Shown one piece after another: positions 32,308 to 42,205 of a stretch of DNA of 64,000 bases. This stretch comes from Endobacterium cereale. Lineage in GTDB: Bacteria > Pseudomonadota > Alphaproteobacteria > Rhizobiales > Rhizobiaceae. The notes beneath the pieces are model-generated. The model saw only the letters and a list, made by a program, of their open reading frames with translations. It was not told the DNA's origin and searched no databases. The stretch is from positions 124,001 through 188,000 of the forward strand of contig NZ_WIXI01000039.1 in the NCBI RefSeq assembly GCF_009617585.1. Direction: 5' to 3'. Both the position numbers and the translations under genes were made by a program. Position 1 is the stretch's first letter. Every line of letters starts with the position of its first letter.

Positions 32308-35300
32308 ATGATTGTGAAGACTGGACTGGACTTGCCCTACCACGCGCCTATGTCTTGCCCGCTGCCATATAATGGGAACGTCATGACTGTTGTGCCTTCC
32401 GAGCCTTACCAGGACATTTTCGTTGGCGATGGGGAGATGGCGCATCTGATGCGTCGGCACGACTGGTCTAAAACCAGCCTTGGCCCTCCAGAAGCTTGGC
32501 CTGACGCGTTAAGGGTGGCATTGCGTCTTCTGCTGACATCGCGGTTCGAAATGTGGCTCGGTTGGGGGCCGGATATCAGTTTCTTCTACAATGACGCTTA
32601 CCGTCCGACCCTGGGCAAGAAGCACCCAAATGCCCTTGCCGTGCCAACCATGGTCGTCTGGGCGGAGATCTGGGACGATGTCAAGGATCGTCTCGCTACG
32701 GTTTACGAGACCGGAGAAGCGACTTGGGACCGAGCCCTCCTGCTGCTGCTCGAACGCGACGGTTATCCTGAGGAAACATACCACACCTTTTCCTACAGTC
32801 CGCTTATCGGCGATACTGGTAATGTCGAGGGCGTTTTTTGTGCCGTGTCTGAAGAAACCGAGAGGGTTATCAGTGAGCGGCGCATGGGCACGCTGCGAAA
32901 GCTCGCATCAGCCCTCGCGACATCCGATAGCAAGCAGCAAGTCTACGAGGCCTCGCAAAGCACGCTCAGTGATAATCCTCAGGATTTGCCTTTCAGCCTG
33001 CTTTACCTGTTCGATGAGGATGGGTCTGCCAAGCGAACATGGGCGAATGGCATAGCCGAAGATCACAACCTTGCCGCTGCAGTCGTAGGTTTGAATAATG
33101 CGGCAGATGGTGTGATCTGGGACCTCGATGCTGCCCGACACAGCCAAGCACCGACGATTATCGATATCAGCGACATGGGCCAAGTTCCCTGCGGCGCCTG
33201 GAATCTTGCGCCTTCGCAGGCCGCGGTTGTGCCGCTTGTCGGTCAGGGCGGTGACAGACCAATCGGCGTATTGATTGTCGCGCTCAATCCCCATCGGCCT
33301 GCGAGCGATGAATATATCGATTTTCTAAAACTGCTATCTGGCCAGATCGCTTCAAGCCTTGCGAGCGCGGATGCGTTCGAAACCGAGCGGCAGCGTGGCG
33401 CTGCTTTGGCGGAGGCGGCCGAAATGCGCGAGGCGGCTGCGGTTGCACTTGAGCAACTGAACCGGCAACTCACGACGGAGGTCGAACAGCGCACTGCCGA
33501 ACGCGATCGTATGCGGGAGCTGTTTCAGCAATCGCCCAGTTTCATGTGCATTCTTCGCGGCCCGTATCACGTGTTTGAACTGGCGAACGACGCCTACATG
33601 CAACTTGTCGGCCATCGTGATCTGCTGGAAATGCGCGTGCGGGACGCTCTCCCTGAACTTTCAGGGCAAGGTTTCTTCGAGCTGCTCGATCAGGTGTATC
33701 GTTCGGGCGAGGCCTTCATAGGTCGTAGCCTTCCCGTGTCGTTGCAGCGAACTGCTGGAGAGCAGCCAGAAGAACGGTTCGTCAACCTGATCTATCAGCC
33801 GATTTTGGACGCAACTGCAAACGTTTCCGGCATCTTCGTCGATGGCTTCGACGTTACTGACCAGAAGCGCGCAGAAGAGCAACTTCAGACGCTCAATCAC
33901 ACCCTCGAACAGCGGGTCGATCAACGAACCGGCGAACTGAGAACCGCGTTGCTGCAGTTGGAACGGGAGTCGACCGAGCGTGAAGCGGCACTACTTGCCT
34001 TGCGGCAGGCCCAGAAGATGGAAGCGCTCGGAAAATTGACGGGCGGCGTGGCCCACGACTTCAACAACCTGCTTCAAGTCGTCAGTGGCAATCTACAGCT
34101 CCTGACGAAGGATATTGCCGGCAATACACGGGCTGAAACCCGTATTCAGAACGCGCTGGCCGGCGTTTCGCGTGGCTCCAAACTCGCCTCGCAGTTGTTG
34201 GCATTCGGCCGAAGACAGCCACTTGAACCGAAAGTGGTCAACGTCCGCAAGCTCATCCAGAATATGGACGATATGCTGCGCCGTGCTCTTGGCGAGGAAA
34301 TCGAGCTGGAGACCGTGGTATCCGGCGGACTGTGGAACACTCTGATCGACCCTGGCCAGCTCGAAAACGCCATCCTTAATCTCGCGATCAATGCAAGGGA
34401 CGCAATGGAGGGCAGCGGGAGGCTGACAATCGAAACCGTGAACTCGGTGCTTGACGATGAATACGCGCGTTCGCACGAGGACGTCCGCCCTGGCCAGTAC
34501 GTAATGGTGGCGGTGACGGATACCGGCTCGGGCATACCGCCGGAGATCATCGAACACGTCCTCGAGCCGTTTTTCAGTACCAAAAGTGAAGGCAAGGGAA
34601 GCGGCCTCGGCCTGTCCATGGTCTACGGCTTCCTTAAGCAGTCTGGTGGACACCTCAAAATCTACAGTGAGGTCGGCCATGGCACGACGATGAAGATCTA
34701 CATGCCGAAAACCGTGCAGGCCGAGGATAGTCTGACGGGACCCGAGAGCACCCCGGTAAAAGGTGGGACGGAGACGGTCCTCGTCGTGGAAGACGACGAC
34801 GCTGTTCGCGAAAACTCGGTCGCCTTGCTCACCGATCTCGGCTATCAGGTATTGAAGGCTCGGGACGCTCAATCAGCGTTTACGATCATCGAAAGCGGCG
34901 CGCATGTCGATCTTCTCTTCACGGACGTCGTCATGCCAGGGCCGATGCGAAGCACTGAGCTGGCGAAAAGAGCCAAGGCCCTTTATCCGGCAATAGCCGT
35001 CTTGTTCACATCAGGCTACACCGAAAACTCGATCGTTCATGGTGGCCGGCTTGATGCGGGTGTCGAGTTGCTTTCCAAGCCTTACACGTGCGAGGCACTT
35101 GCCCGTAAGGTTCGCCACGTGCTGGCAAATGCCGCTCAAGCCAAAATGGCGGCCGAGCGTCTCGCAGTGCAGGACAAACCAGAAGCAAAAGATGCAGCCG
35201 CGCCCTTAAGGATCCTTGTTGTTGAAGATGAGCCCCTCATCCTTATGGCGACAGTCGACATGCTCAGCGAACTTGGCCATTTCCCTCTGGAAGCCGGGTC

Positions 35301-35556
35301 AGCCGAAGAGGCCATGTGCATCATGCAGAAAGAATCCGTGGATGTTCTTCTAACGGATGTTGGTCTACCGGGCATGTCGGGTTCGGATCTCGCCAGGCAA
35401 GTCAGGGAACGATGGCCGCAGGTTTGTATCATCTTCGCGAGTGGCAATGACACCGGTCGGTTGGCGTCGGGAGTAGAAGATGCGTTGCAGCTCTCGAAGC
35501 CGTTCACGACAGAGGATTTGGCAGCGGCAGTAGCGCAAGCGAAAGACTCTATCTGA
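32308..35556 (+). CDS. Hybrid sensor histidine kinase with two receivers
   Basis: A protein of about 1082 residues. Order: N-terminal PAS-like sensor ([12 protein letters not shown]...[12 protein letters not shown]), GAF-like region (residues about 200-360), coiled coil, PAS ([20 protein letters not shown]), second coiled coil, HisKA with [15 protein letters not shown] (His near 581), HATPase with [20 protein letters not shown], and two receivers with Asp near 871 ([10 protein letters not shown]) and 1015 (LLTDVGLPG). No membrane segments, so it senses in the cytoplasm. ATG at 32308 (GGGAAGAAA upstream) is one of several possible starts; 32383 is another. It is divergent from the kaiC-like operon and may share its promoter region. 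Confidence 0.85.
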   Translation: MIVKTGLDLPYHAPMSCPLPYNGNVMTVVPSEPYQDIFVGDGEMAHLMRRHDWSKTSLGPPEAWPDALRVALRLLLTSRFEMWLGWGPDISFFYNDAYRPTLGKKHPNALAVPTMVVWAEIWDDVKDRLATVYETGEATWDRALLLLLERDGYPEETYHTFSYSPLIGDTGNVEGVFCAVSEETERVISERRMGTLRKLASALATSDSKQQVYEASQSTLSDNPQDLPFSLLYLFDEDGSAKRTWANGIAEDHNLAAAVVGLNNAADGVIWDLDAARHSQAPTIIDISDMGQVPCGAWNLAPSQAAVVPLVGQGGDRPIGVLIVALNPHRPASDEYIDFLKLLSGQIASSLASADAFETERQRGAALAEAAEMREAAAVALEQLNRQLTTEVEQRTAERDRMRELFQQSPSFMCILRGPYHVFELANDAYMQLVGHRDLLEMRVRDALPELSGQGFFELLDQVYRSGEAFIGRSLPVSLQRTAGEQPEERFVNLIYQPILDATANVSGIFVDGFDVTDQKRAEEQLQTLNHTLEQRVDQRTGELRTALLQLERESTEREAALLALRQAQKMEALGKLTGGVAHDFNNLLQVVSGNLQLLTKDIAGNTRAETRIQNALAGVSRGSKLASQLLAFGRRQPLEPKVVNVRKLIQNMDDMLRRALGEEIELETVVSGGLWNTLIDPGQLENAILNLAINARDAMEGSGRLTIETVNSVLDDEYARSHEDVRPGQYVMVAVTDTGSGIPPEIIEHVLEPFFSTKSEGKGSGLGLSMVYGFLKQSGGHLKIYSEVGHGTTMKIYMPKTVQAEDSLTGPESTPVKGGTETVLVVEDDDAVRENSVALLTDLGYQVLKARDAQSAFTIIESGAHVDLLFTDVVMPGPMRSTELAKRAKALYPAIAVLFTSGYTENSIVHGGRLDAGVELLSKPYTCEALARKVRHVLANAAQAKMAAERLAVQDKPEAKDAAAPLRILVVEDEPLILMATVDMLSELGHFPLEAGSAEEAMCIMQKESVDVLLTDVGLPGMSGSDLARQVRERWPQVCIIFASGNDTGRLASGVEDALQLSKPFTTEDLAAAVAQAKDSI

Positions 35557-35964
35557 TTTCGCCGCATCAAACTTTTAGCTACTTGAATGCGGCTGCTATG
35601 CGGTTCGCTGCGCCCAGTGACTTGGCATTTAATTCGAGATTCCAGCTTCGTTTTTGGCAGGGAATGTGAGATTGCCGAGGGGGAGAAGATAATCGCCTTG
35701 ATGGGTATCGAACCGTCGACCCGCATATTGTGCAGCAACACTTACAACGTACCGTTGTAGCTACTCGGGAACAACGCTGAAATTTTCACGATAGTTAGGC
35801 AGCACTTCCTTCGCAATCGTTCACAATATCAGAGTTTTCCAGGTGGGTAAAAACATGCAGTGCGACATCGGACTATTATGAACTGGCCGATCGGCTTCCA
35901 AATTTGCTGATTTCGACACATAGATGGTGCTGCCATAGACAGCATCTCTAATCAAAGCTGAACA
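35557..35964. other. Intergenic region with transposon-end relic and tRNA-like motif
   Basis: No gene is visible. It contains the solo transposon end at 35622-35675, a GAACCGTCGACCC motif at 35711, and a TACAACG-TAC-CGTTGTA dyad at 35743-35759. Confidence 0.4.
35622..35675 (+). repeat. Solo end relic of a tni-type transposon
   Basis: TTGGCATTTAATTCGAGATTC followed by TTTTTGGCAGGGAATGTGAG aligns with the two inner binding repeats of the left end of the transposon at 15467-15520, at roughly 43 of 54 positions and with identical spacing. No transposase gene and no TGTCGTTT terminus is present nearby, so only a piece of an end from a related element remains. Confidence 0.6.
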
Positions 35965-36645
<681 letters not shown>

Positions 36646-36659
36646 GCGTGCGAACCTCT

Positions 36660-37454
36660 TTACTTGCCGATGGGAAACTGAAAGTTCATGCTGGCGAAAA
36701 TTTGCCACTTTGGCGCGCCGGGACCGTCGTGCCAGACGGTGTATTGCGGCTCGATGAAGGCGTTCAAAGTGATGCCCTTTTCAAGCTGGAAGACTTTGCC
36801 GATGCCAGCGCCGACCGGGACGTAGGACGAACCGCTCTCAAGGTTGAAATTCCAGGTGGCGGAAGAGCGCAGGTACCAGCCTTCAGAGAGGTTGATGTTG
36901 AGGATCGGCTGAAAGGTGAACAGGTTCACGTCCTCGCGAAAGTCTGATCCTGCAAACGAGGTCTGATAGGTCACCAGCCCGCCGAGCAGTCCCCAGTCCT
37001 GCGGAGCAACCACGATGCCAGCCCCGCCGACCTGCCACTTCCCGCTGCCGAGTGAATCGTCCGTCGCGGTTGGAAGGACAATGAGAGGTCCAGCGCCAAA
37101 CGTGACGTCGCCTTTCTTCGGAAGAATGAAAATGTCCATCAGCGTTAGATCGCCCAGGCCCGTCACGTAACCTGACGGGGTGTCCGGCGACGTCGCGATG
37201 GGAAGTGTGAACCGCAGAAGCTGTGGAAGCCCGAACATGTCCGACGGCACCAGCCCGCGTAGCAGGAACTGGTTGGCGTGCGGGTCGCCCGGCGTGTCGA
37301 TGAACGACGGTATGTAGTAGTCCTGCAGGTTTATCGTGATTTTTGGCGTAAGCGGGTTGTTCGCTTCGTTGACGGATTCGTGGACCTCTTGGCCGAGGGC
37401 AGGCGAAAGAGTACCTATTGCCACAGCGACTGAAGCCAATAATACCTGGCGCAT
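36660..37454 (-). CDS. Outer-membrane beta-barrel-like protein (264 aa)
   Basis: A 264-residue exported protein: signal peptide MRQVLLASVAVAIGTLSPAL with cleavage near ALG-QE, then alternating hydrophobic/polar strands rich in aromatic and glycine residues (GLGDLTLMDIFILPKKGDVT, WYLRSSATWNFNLES), ending FASMNFQFPIGK with an outer-membrane-like final strand. Databases often label such proteins 'neuromedin U' or transporter, without evidence. The promoter has two inverted copies of the TGTTACTGTTACA motif. It was followed in its operon by a DUF1254 gene that is now broken. Confidence 0.65.
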   Translation of the reverse strand: MRQVLLASVAVAIGTLSPALGQEVHESVNEANNPLTPKITINLQDYYIPSFIDTPGDPHANQFLLRGLVPSDMFGLPQLLRFTLPIATSPDTPSGYVTGLGDLTLMDIFILPKKGDVTFGAGPLIVLPTATDDSLGSGKWQVGGAGIVVAPQDWGLLGGLVTYQTSFAGSDFREDVNLFTFQPILNINLSEGWYLRSSATWNFNLESGSSYVPVGAGIGKVFQLEKGITLNAFIEPQYTVWHDGPGAPKWQIFASMNFQFPIGK

Positions 37455-37512
37455 CTTTCACCTCCAATATCTTGGGGCGAAGTCCAGCACGAAAGACGGG
37501 CAACCGACACAT

Positions 37513-37557
37513 TGTTACTGTTACAGCGGGACGCCATTCGGCGATGTAACAGTAACA
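37513..37557 (-). promoter_or_regulatory. Regulon motif site A (two inverted 13-mers)
   Basis: TGTTACTGTTACA (37513-37525) and TGTAACAGTAACA (37545-37557) are exact reverse complements 19 bases apart. The nearer copy is 58 bases from the start codon at 37454. The site also lies about 80 bases upstream of the divergent small gene at 37636, so it may serve both. Confidence 0.75.
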
Positions 37558-37635
37558 TTCTCGCATTTTGTGCGCGGCCATGGACGAATGAATGGAGACC
37601 AGAATTAAGTACCCGACGAAGGAGTGCCCCAAACC

Positions 37636-37935
37636 ATGGGCTCGTCCAGAGATACCGCTCATCGCGGTCTGCTGAAACTAATGCTGCGGTTGCCACGGCG
37701 ACGCGGCGACCTTCAACATCTCTGGTCGCACGATGACACCTTCCCAGCCTTATGCGAGGCGTATGACGACGCGACCACCACTCTGGAGCGACTCGTCTTG
37801 AACCCCCGTCCCCAAGAAACAGGCTTGCAGGAAGAATATCGGGGACTATGCCGCGACCTCGAAGATGACGTCGAGCGACATTGTCGTCACAAAGCGACAC
37901 GATCCCAATCTGAGCCACCCGGCCACAAGCGTTAG
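37636..37935 (+). CDS. Hypothetical protein (99 aa)
   Basis: A 99-residue soluble, acidic-to-mixed protein read from ATG 37636 behind AAGGAG (rather distant, 13 bases). The middle (PALCEAYDDATTTLERLVLN, then EYRGLCRDLEDDVERHC) resembles short rhizobial proteins with an 'LCEAYeeA...LerL' helical pattern. Function unknown. An alternative GTG at 37624 lies too close to the ribosome site. It is divergent from the outer-membrane-type gene across motif site A. Confidence 0.5.
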   Translation: MGSSRDTAHRGLLKLMLRLPRRRGDLQHLWSHDDTFPALCEAYDDATTTLERLVLNPRPQETGLQEEYRGLCRDLEDDVERHCRHKATRSQSEPPGHKR

Positions 37936-38030
37936 CTATTGAGACAGACTATCATATTTACCAATTGCTACTTTAGGTGAAGTCGAGCATATTCGCGCTA
38001 GCTCACGTACGGACATCACGAGGTGGCGAC

Positions 38031-39737
38031 ATGGTTGCGAAGGGCGTAGGGGAAACGGATGCCGTACCGGATGAAGTGGCGAGAATGGAGGCCGAAAGGC
38101 TGCTTGCCGACCCCCGCCTTCACGTTTCCGATCGACATAAACTGTTTCTCAGGTATATCATCGATGCACTGTTCGAGGGCCGCAGCGACTCGGTGAAGGC
38201 ATACTCGATCGCGATCGACGTCTTCAACAGACCCCCGACGTTTGACCCGTCTTCTGATCCCATCGTCCGAATAGAAGCAACACGTCTTCGCGAAGCCCTT
38301 GCAAAGTATTACGAACTGCTTGGCGAAGAGGAAGGTGTTCGACTTGACATCGCGCGGGGGCGATACATTCCTATCTTCAGTCCACGCTCTCACAAGCCCT
38401 GCCTCGAAGAGATATGCTCCGAGGACGAAGTTCTTCCTCCTGAAACCAGACCAGTGCCAAACCTTGGTCGGGCACTCCCGATAAAAGGCACTCTGGTCGC
38501 GATTTTCGCTGTGACGGTAGCCGTTGGCGGCAGTTATGCGGCGTACCGTCAACTTACTGTTTCTCGTGCCGACACGGACAGGCCAGTCGTCGAACTGAAC
38601 TTGACGGGGTCACCCGCTGGCTGGGAACCTGACATGCTGGCCGAAAACCTGTCCTCATCGATGACCCGTTTCGGAACGGTGCGGCTGAGGGACACGCCGA
38701 AGACACGCGGGGCCACTACTTCCGTCGGCCAGTCCTCCTATGTCGTAACCGTCAGATATACCGAGGATGCGAACGGCGCTTCCCTCCGCTCGCGCGTTTC
38801 TGATCCGGCGACCGGAGAGACGATCTGGACGAGCGAGGATCGCAGGAATACCTCCGACAAACCGAGGGAGCTGGCTCTCGAAGAGCTTGTATATGCGGTT
38901 TCTCGCAAGATCGCAGGCCCCGTGGGTATCGTGAACGTCTCGGAGTTACGGCAAAATCTTCCGATATCGACCACAGGGAATATTTGCGTCCTCAGGGGAG
39001 AAACTGCGGTCGAGCAACGCAGTCGTGGCGGCCTGAAGGCCGTTCGTCCGTGCCTTGAAGCGACCATCGCGGCCGACCCCGGCGATGCGGATGCAATGGC
39101 CACGCTCGCGCGGGTCTATCTCTGGACAGGACGCGCCGACGGAGACCCAAGCTTCTTCGCCCGCGGCCTGGAGCTCGCCAATCGCGCAACAACCTCCGCG
39201 CCTTCGTCCCCGCGGGCAGCGCTTGCTCAACTGGCGACCCAGTACCAGGTCGGCCAGAACGATACCTCGATCGCCGCGGGACGCCGCGGGCTCGTCCTCA
39301 ACCCCGAGAACGCCGACCTCCGCGCCAAGCTTGCCATGGCCGTCTTCCTGAGCGGTTACTGGGAAGAAGGCGTGCGTCTCGCGCGCGAAGCCGTCGATCT
39401 CGCAGGCGAGAGCATCCGTGACGCGAGCTTCGTTATGATCTTGGATGCTTATCGCAATGGCCAGTACGCCGAGGCCGCATCTCTAGCGCGCCAGATTCCT
39501 GCCGCAGATACTCCGACAGCGATACTGAAGCTCGCAGCCGTCGCCCGGCTGGGCGACAAGACGGCGACGAGCAAGGAAATCGCGACCGCCCGCATGCAGC
39601 ATCCGGACCTGGATAAGGTCGTGTCGGCGATGCTCACGGGAACCAGATATAATTCCGATCTGGAAGATGCATTACGCCAGGGCATCGAAGCGTCGGGGCT
39701 GACGTCGCCCGAATTCGCCGCGAACGGGCCATTGTAA
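38031..39737 (+). CDS. Membrane-anchored TPR signalling/regulatory protein
   Basis: A 568-residue protein. Residues about 10-115 form a module I know from 'adenylate-cyclase-like' TPR proteins: RHKLFLRYIIDALFEGRSDS, VKAYSIAIDVFNRPPTFDPS, SDPIVRIEATRLREALAKYY and a final GRYIPIF. A single membrane segment follows (TLVAIFAVTVAVGGSYAAY, near residue 155), then a periplasmic region with TolB-like and TPR-type helices (AMATLARVYLWTGR, AKLAMAVFLSGYWEEGVRLA). ATG at 38031 has GAGGTGG upstream. No cyclase domain is present. The one-pass layout with a cytoplasmic head recalls CadC/ToxR-like regulators, which makes it my candidate regulator of the motif-bearing units around it. Confidence 0.7.
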   Translation: MVAKGVGETDAVPDEVARMEAERLLADPRLHVSDRHKLFLRYIIDALFEGRSDSVKAYSIAIDVFNRPPTFDPSSDPIVRIEATRLREALAKYYELLGEEEGVRLDIARGRYIPIFSPRSHKPCLEEICSEDEVLPPETRPVPNLGRALPIKGTLVAIFAVTVAVGGSYAAYRQLTVSRADTDRPVVELNLTGSPAGWEPDMLAENLSSSMTRFGTVRLRDTPKTRGATTSVGQSSYVVTVRYTEDANGASLRSRVSDPATGETIWTSEDRRNTSDKPRELALEELVYAVSRKIAGPVGIVNVSELRQNLPISTTGNICVLRGETAVEQRSRGGLKAVRPCLEATIAADPGDADAMATLARVYLWTGRADGDPSFFARGLELANRATTSAPSSPRAALAQLATQYQVGQNDTSIAAGRRGLVLNPENADLRAKLAMAVFLSGYWEEGVRLAREAVDLAGESIRDASFVMILDAYRNGQYAEAASLARQIPAADTPTAILKLAAVARLGDKTATSKEIATARMQHPDLDKVVSAMLTGTRYNSDLEDALRQGIEASGLTSPEFAANGPL

Positions 39738-39745
39738 CTGTAACA
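39733..39745 (+). promoter_or_regulatory. Regulon motif site B
   Basis: TGTAACTGTAACA, a perfect direct repeat of TGTAAC, overlapping the stop codon of the TPR gene and ending 78 bases before the SphA-like start. It is followed by TCCTTGC, as at site F. Confidence 0.75.
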
Positions 39746-39823
39746 TCCTTGCTTCTAGGCGCGGAATGAACTTCCCTTTCCCGGGTCCGCGGTGACGGAC
39801 TGACGAAGTCGAAGGGCCATCTC

Positions 39824-40825
39824 ATGCGCATCCAGCCTACCTTCCTCGTAAACGCCGTTGTTGCTTCTTTCGGTACACTGCTGGCATTGACCATGGGCAC
39901 CACTGCGGTCAATGCCGCGGAAGGCGGCGCAGGCTTCTACCTCCTGGGATCGAAAGGGCCTGCCGCTGCGATCACCCCGCCGCCGGGCGTCTTCTTCTCC
40001 AATGATATCTATATCTATTCGGGCGAGCTGGGAGGTGGAAGAGCGCTCCCTTCGGGCGGGCGTCTGGCCGTCGGCGTGGACGGGGCCGCGGCGATCGACG
40101 TGCCTACCGTTCTCTGGGTACTTCCGGAAGACATCATGGGGGGACATCTTGGGCTGACTGCGACGTTGCCAATCGGATGGAAGAACACGGATGCCGACGT
40201 GACCCTCGCAGGTCCTCGAGGCGGAACCGCTTCAGGTTCGATCTCCGACCCGGTATTCACGGTAGGCGATCCCGTCGTCGGCGCACTGCTTGGATGGGAG
40301 GAAGGCAACTTCCACTGGCAGACCAGCCTGCTGGTCAATGTCCCGATCGGAGACTACCAAGAGGGCGAGATTTCAAACATCGCGTTCCATCACTGGGGTG
40401 CAGACGTTTCGGCGGGCCTGACCTGGCTCGACCCGGCAATCGGTCTCGACCTTTCGGCCGTTGTCGGCATGACGTTCAACGCCGAAAACCCGGCGACAGA
40501 CTATCGGACTGGCAACGAATTCCATTTCGAATGGGCGGCTGTCCAGCATTTCAACGAGCAGTTCGACGCGGGTCTGGTTGGCTACTACTATGACCAAGTC
40601 ACGGGAGACAGCGGCGCGGGTGCGACAAGCGACTTCAAAGGCCGGGTGGCCGCGATCGGCGCGACGATCGGATGGAACTTCAAAGCGGGCGAGCTGCCGA
40701 TTTCGGCGCGTGTAAAGTATTTCCACGAGTTTGCCGCCGAGAACCGCGCAGAGGGAGACGCTGTCTACCTAAGCATATCAATGCCGCTTTCGATAACGAA
40801 GCCAACGAACATCGCGGCGAAGTAG
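39824..40825 (+). CDS. SphA/MetA-pathway family outer-membrane protein
   Basis: A 333-residue exported beta-barrel of the 'Phenol_MetA_deg'/SphA family: signal peptide up to TTAVNAAEGG, GAGFYLLGSKGPAAAITPPP, then repeated amphipathic strands (HWQTSLLVNVPIGDYQEGEI; GLTWLDPAIGLDLSAVVGMT) and a terminal PISARVKYFHEF strand. Such proteins are presumed channels for hydrophobic or aromatic compounds; the substrate is unknown here. First gene behind motif site B and directly followed by the lipoprotein hydrolase. Intact. Confidence 0.8.
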   Translation: MRIQPTFLVNAVVASFGTLLALTMGTTAVNAAEGGAGFYLLGSKGPAAAITPPPGVFFSNDIYIYSGELGGGRALPSGGRLAVGVDGAAAIDVPTVLWVLPEDIMGGHLGLTATLPIGWKNTDADVTLAGPRGGTASGSISDPVFTVGDPVVGALLGWEEGNFHWQTSLLVNVPIGDYQEGEISNIAFHHWGADVSAGLTWLDPAIGLDLSAVVGMTFNAENPATDYRTGNEFHFEWAAVQHFNEQFDAGLVGYYYDQVTGDSGAGATSDFKGRVAAIGATIGWNFKAGELPISARVKYFHEFAAENRAEGDAVYLSISMPLSITKPTNIAAK

Positions 40826-42064
40826 GTGCCCGGCGTGAACCGCCAGAACTCATCTTGCGTTGCGTTGATTCTCTGCCTTGCGCTGTCTGGCTGCGGCCAT
40901 CCGGTCGGCGTGATGCAGCCCGTCCCATTGGCCCCCTCTGCCAAGTCGGCGATCCAGATCGACATGCTTGTCGCCACCACGCGGCAGCCGTCCGGAGACA
41001 GCGCCACGCTTTTCAATGGTGAACGCAGTCCCAAACCTTCCATGACCGACGTAGCCGTGTCGATCCCTCTAAGAAGGGAGCCGGGTACCGTTCAGTGGCC
41101 AAAGCGCCTGCCTGCCGATCCGGCGACAGACTTCACCGTTACCAGGGTAAAGCAGATCGATACGGTGGCGGACGGTAGGGCTTGGTTCCGGCAGCATCTT
41201 GAGGGCGGGCACGCCCTGGTATTTGTGCACGGCTTCAATAACAGATACGAGGACAGCGTCTTCCGTCTCGCTCAGATTGTCCACGACAGCGGCATGCAGG
41301 CCACGCCTATTCTGTTCACGTGGCCGTCGAGGGCGGAGCTCACGGGCTACGAATACGACAAGGAAAGCACAAACTATTCGAGGACCGCGCTAGAGCAATC
41401 GCTCCGGGTATTGGCAGCCGATCCGGCTGTAAAGGACATTACAATCCTTGCCCATTCAATGGGTACTTGGCTTGCGATGGAATCGTTGCGCCAGATGGGC
41501 ATTCGCGACGGCCATGTTAATTCGAAGATCGACAACGTCATTCTCGCCTCCCCTGATATCGACATCCAGGTCTTCGCCAAACAGTTCGCGGAAATGGGCG
41601 ACCCCAAACCAAAATTCACGATTTTCGTATCGCAAGACGACCGGGCATTGGCGGCTTCCAGCTTCATCACGGGAAACGTGTCGCGTCTGGGCGCAATCGA
41701 TCCGTCCGCGGAGCCTTATCGCTCACGTCTGGAAAAGGCGGGTATCACCGCCGTCGACCTAACCAAGGTGAAAACCGAAGACAGTCTGCATCATGGAAAG
41801 TTCGCGGAGAGCCCTCAGATCGTTCAGCTCATCGGCCAGCGGCTGATGACGGGTCAAACGCTGACTGACAGCAACGTCTCTCTCGGCCAGGGCATCACAG
41901 CCGTTGTCGGCGGAACGGCCCGCACTGTCGGTAGCTTCGCCGGTGCGGCTGTTACCGCACCACTCCTGATCGTCCAGCCGCCTTCAAGAAATGCGCTTCC
42001 AGCAGGAAGCGATGTGGAAGCAGACCTGAAGGCCACTCACCAGTCGCCTCTTTCGGCCAAATGA
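40826..42064 (+). CDS. Alpha/beta-hydrolase lipoprotein (DUF900)
   Basis: A DUF900 alpha/beta hydrolase of about 412 residues. A lipobox (ALSGC) after a short signal peptide predicts membrane anchoring. The fold motifs are HALVFVHGFNNRYEDSVFRL (oxyanion region), the nucleophile elbow ILAHSMGTWLAMESL with Ser near residue 213, an acid in FVSQDDRALAAS, and a late His in SLHHGKFAES. GTG at 40826 follows the previous stop at once; GTG at 40835 is an alternative with better spacing. Substrate unknown; probably an esterase or lipase acting at the envelope together with the SphA-like channel. Confidence 0.8.
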   Translation: MPGVNRQNSSCVALILCLALSGCGHPVGVMQPVPLAPSAKSAIQIDMLVATTRQPSGDSATLFNGERSPKPSMTDVAVSIPLRREPGTVQWPKRLPADPATDFTVTRVKQIDTVADGRAWFRQHLEGGHALVFVHGFNNRYEDSVFRLAQIVHDSGMQATPILFTWPSRAELTGYEYDKESTNYSRTALEQSLRVLAADPAVKDITILAHSMGTWLAMESLRQMGIRDGHVNSKIDNVILASPDIDIQVFAKQFAEMGDPKPKFTIFVSQDDRALAASSFITGNVSRLGAIDPSAEPYRSRLEKAGITAVDLTKVKTEDSLHHGKFAESPQIVQLIGQRLMTGQTLTDSNVSLGQGITAVVGGTARTVGSFAGAAVTAPLLIVQPPSRNALPAGSDVEADLKATHQSPLSAK

Positions 42065-42080
42065 TCGGGAAACGGGCCAT

Positions 42081-42116
42081 TGTTACCCTCAAGTTACGTA
42101 GCCTGTAACTGTAACA
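42081..42116 (+). promoter_or_regulatory. Regulon motif site C
   Basis: TGTTAC (42081), GTTAC (42093) and the perfect TGTAACTGTAACA (42104-42116) lie together, the last ending 89 bases before the sulfatase start and followed by AGCTTACC. Confidence 0.75.
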
Positions 42117-42205
42117 AGCTTACCGCCTCCCCCTGCTTGACGCACTATCGCGGCGGATATCCGACCGAGTACCGGATGCACCCGGAAGCAGAAAGGAATC
42201 GTATA

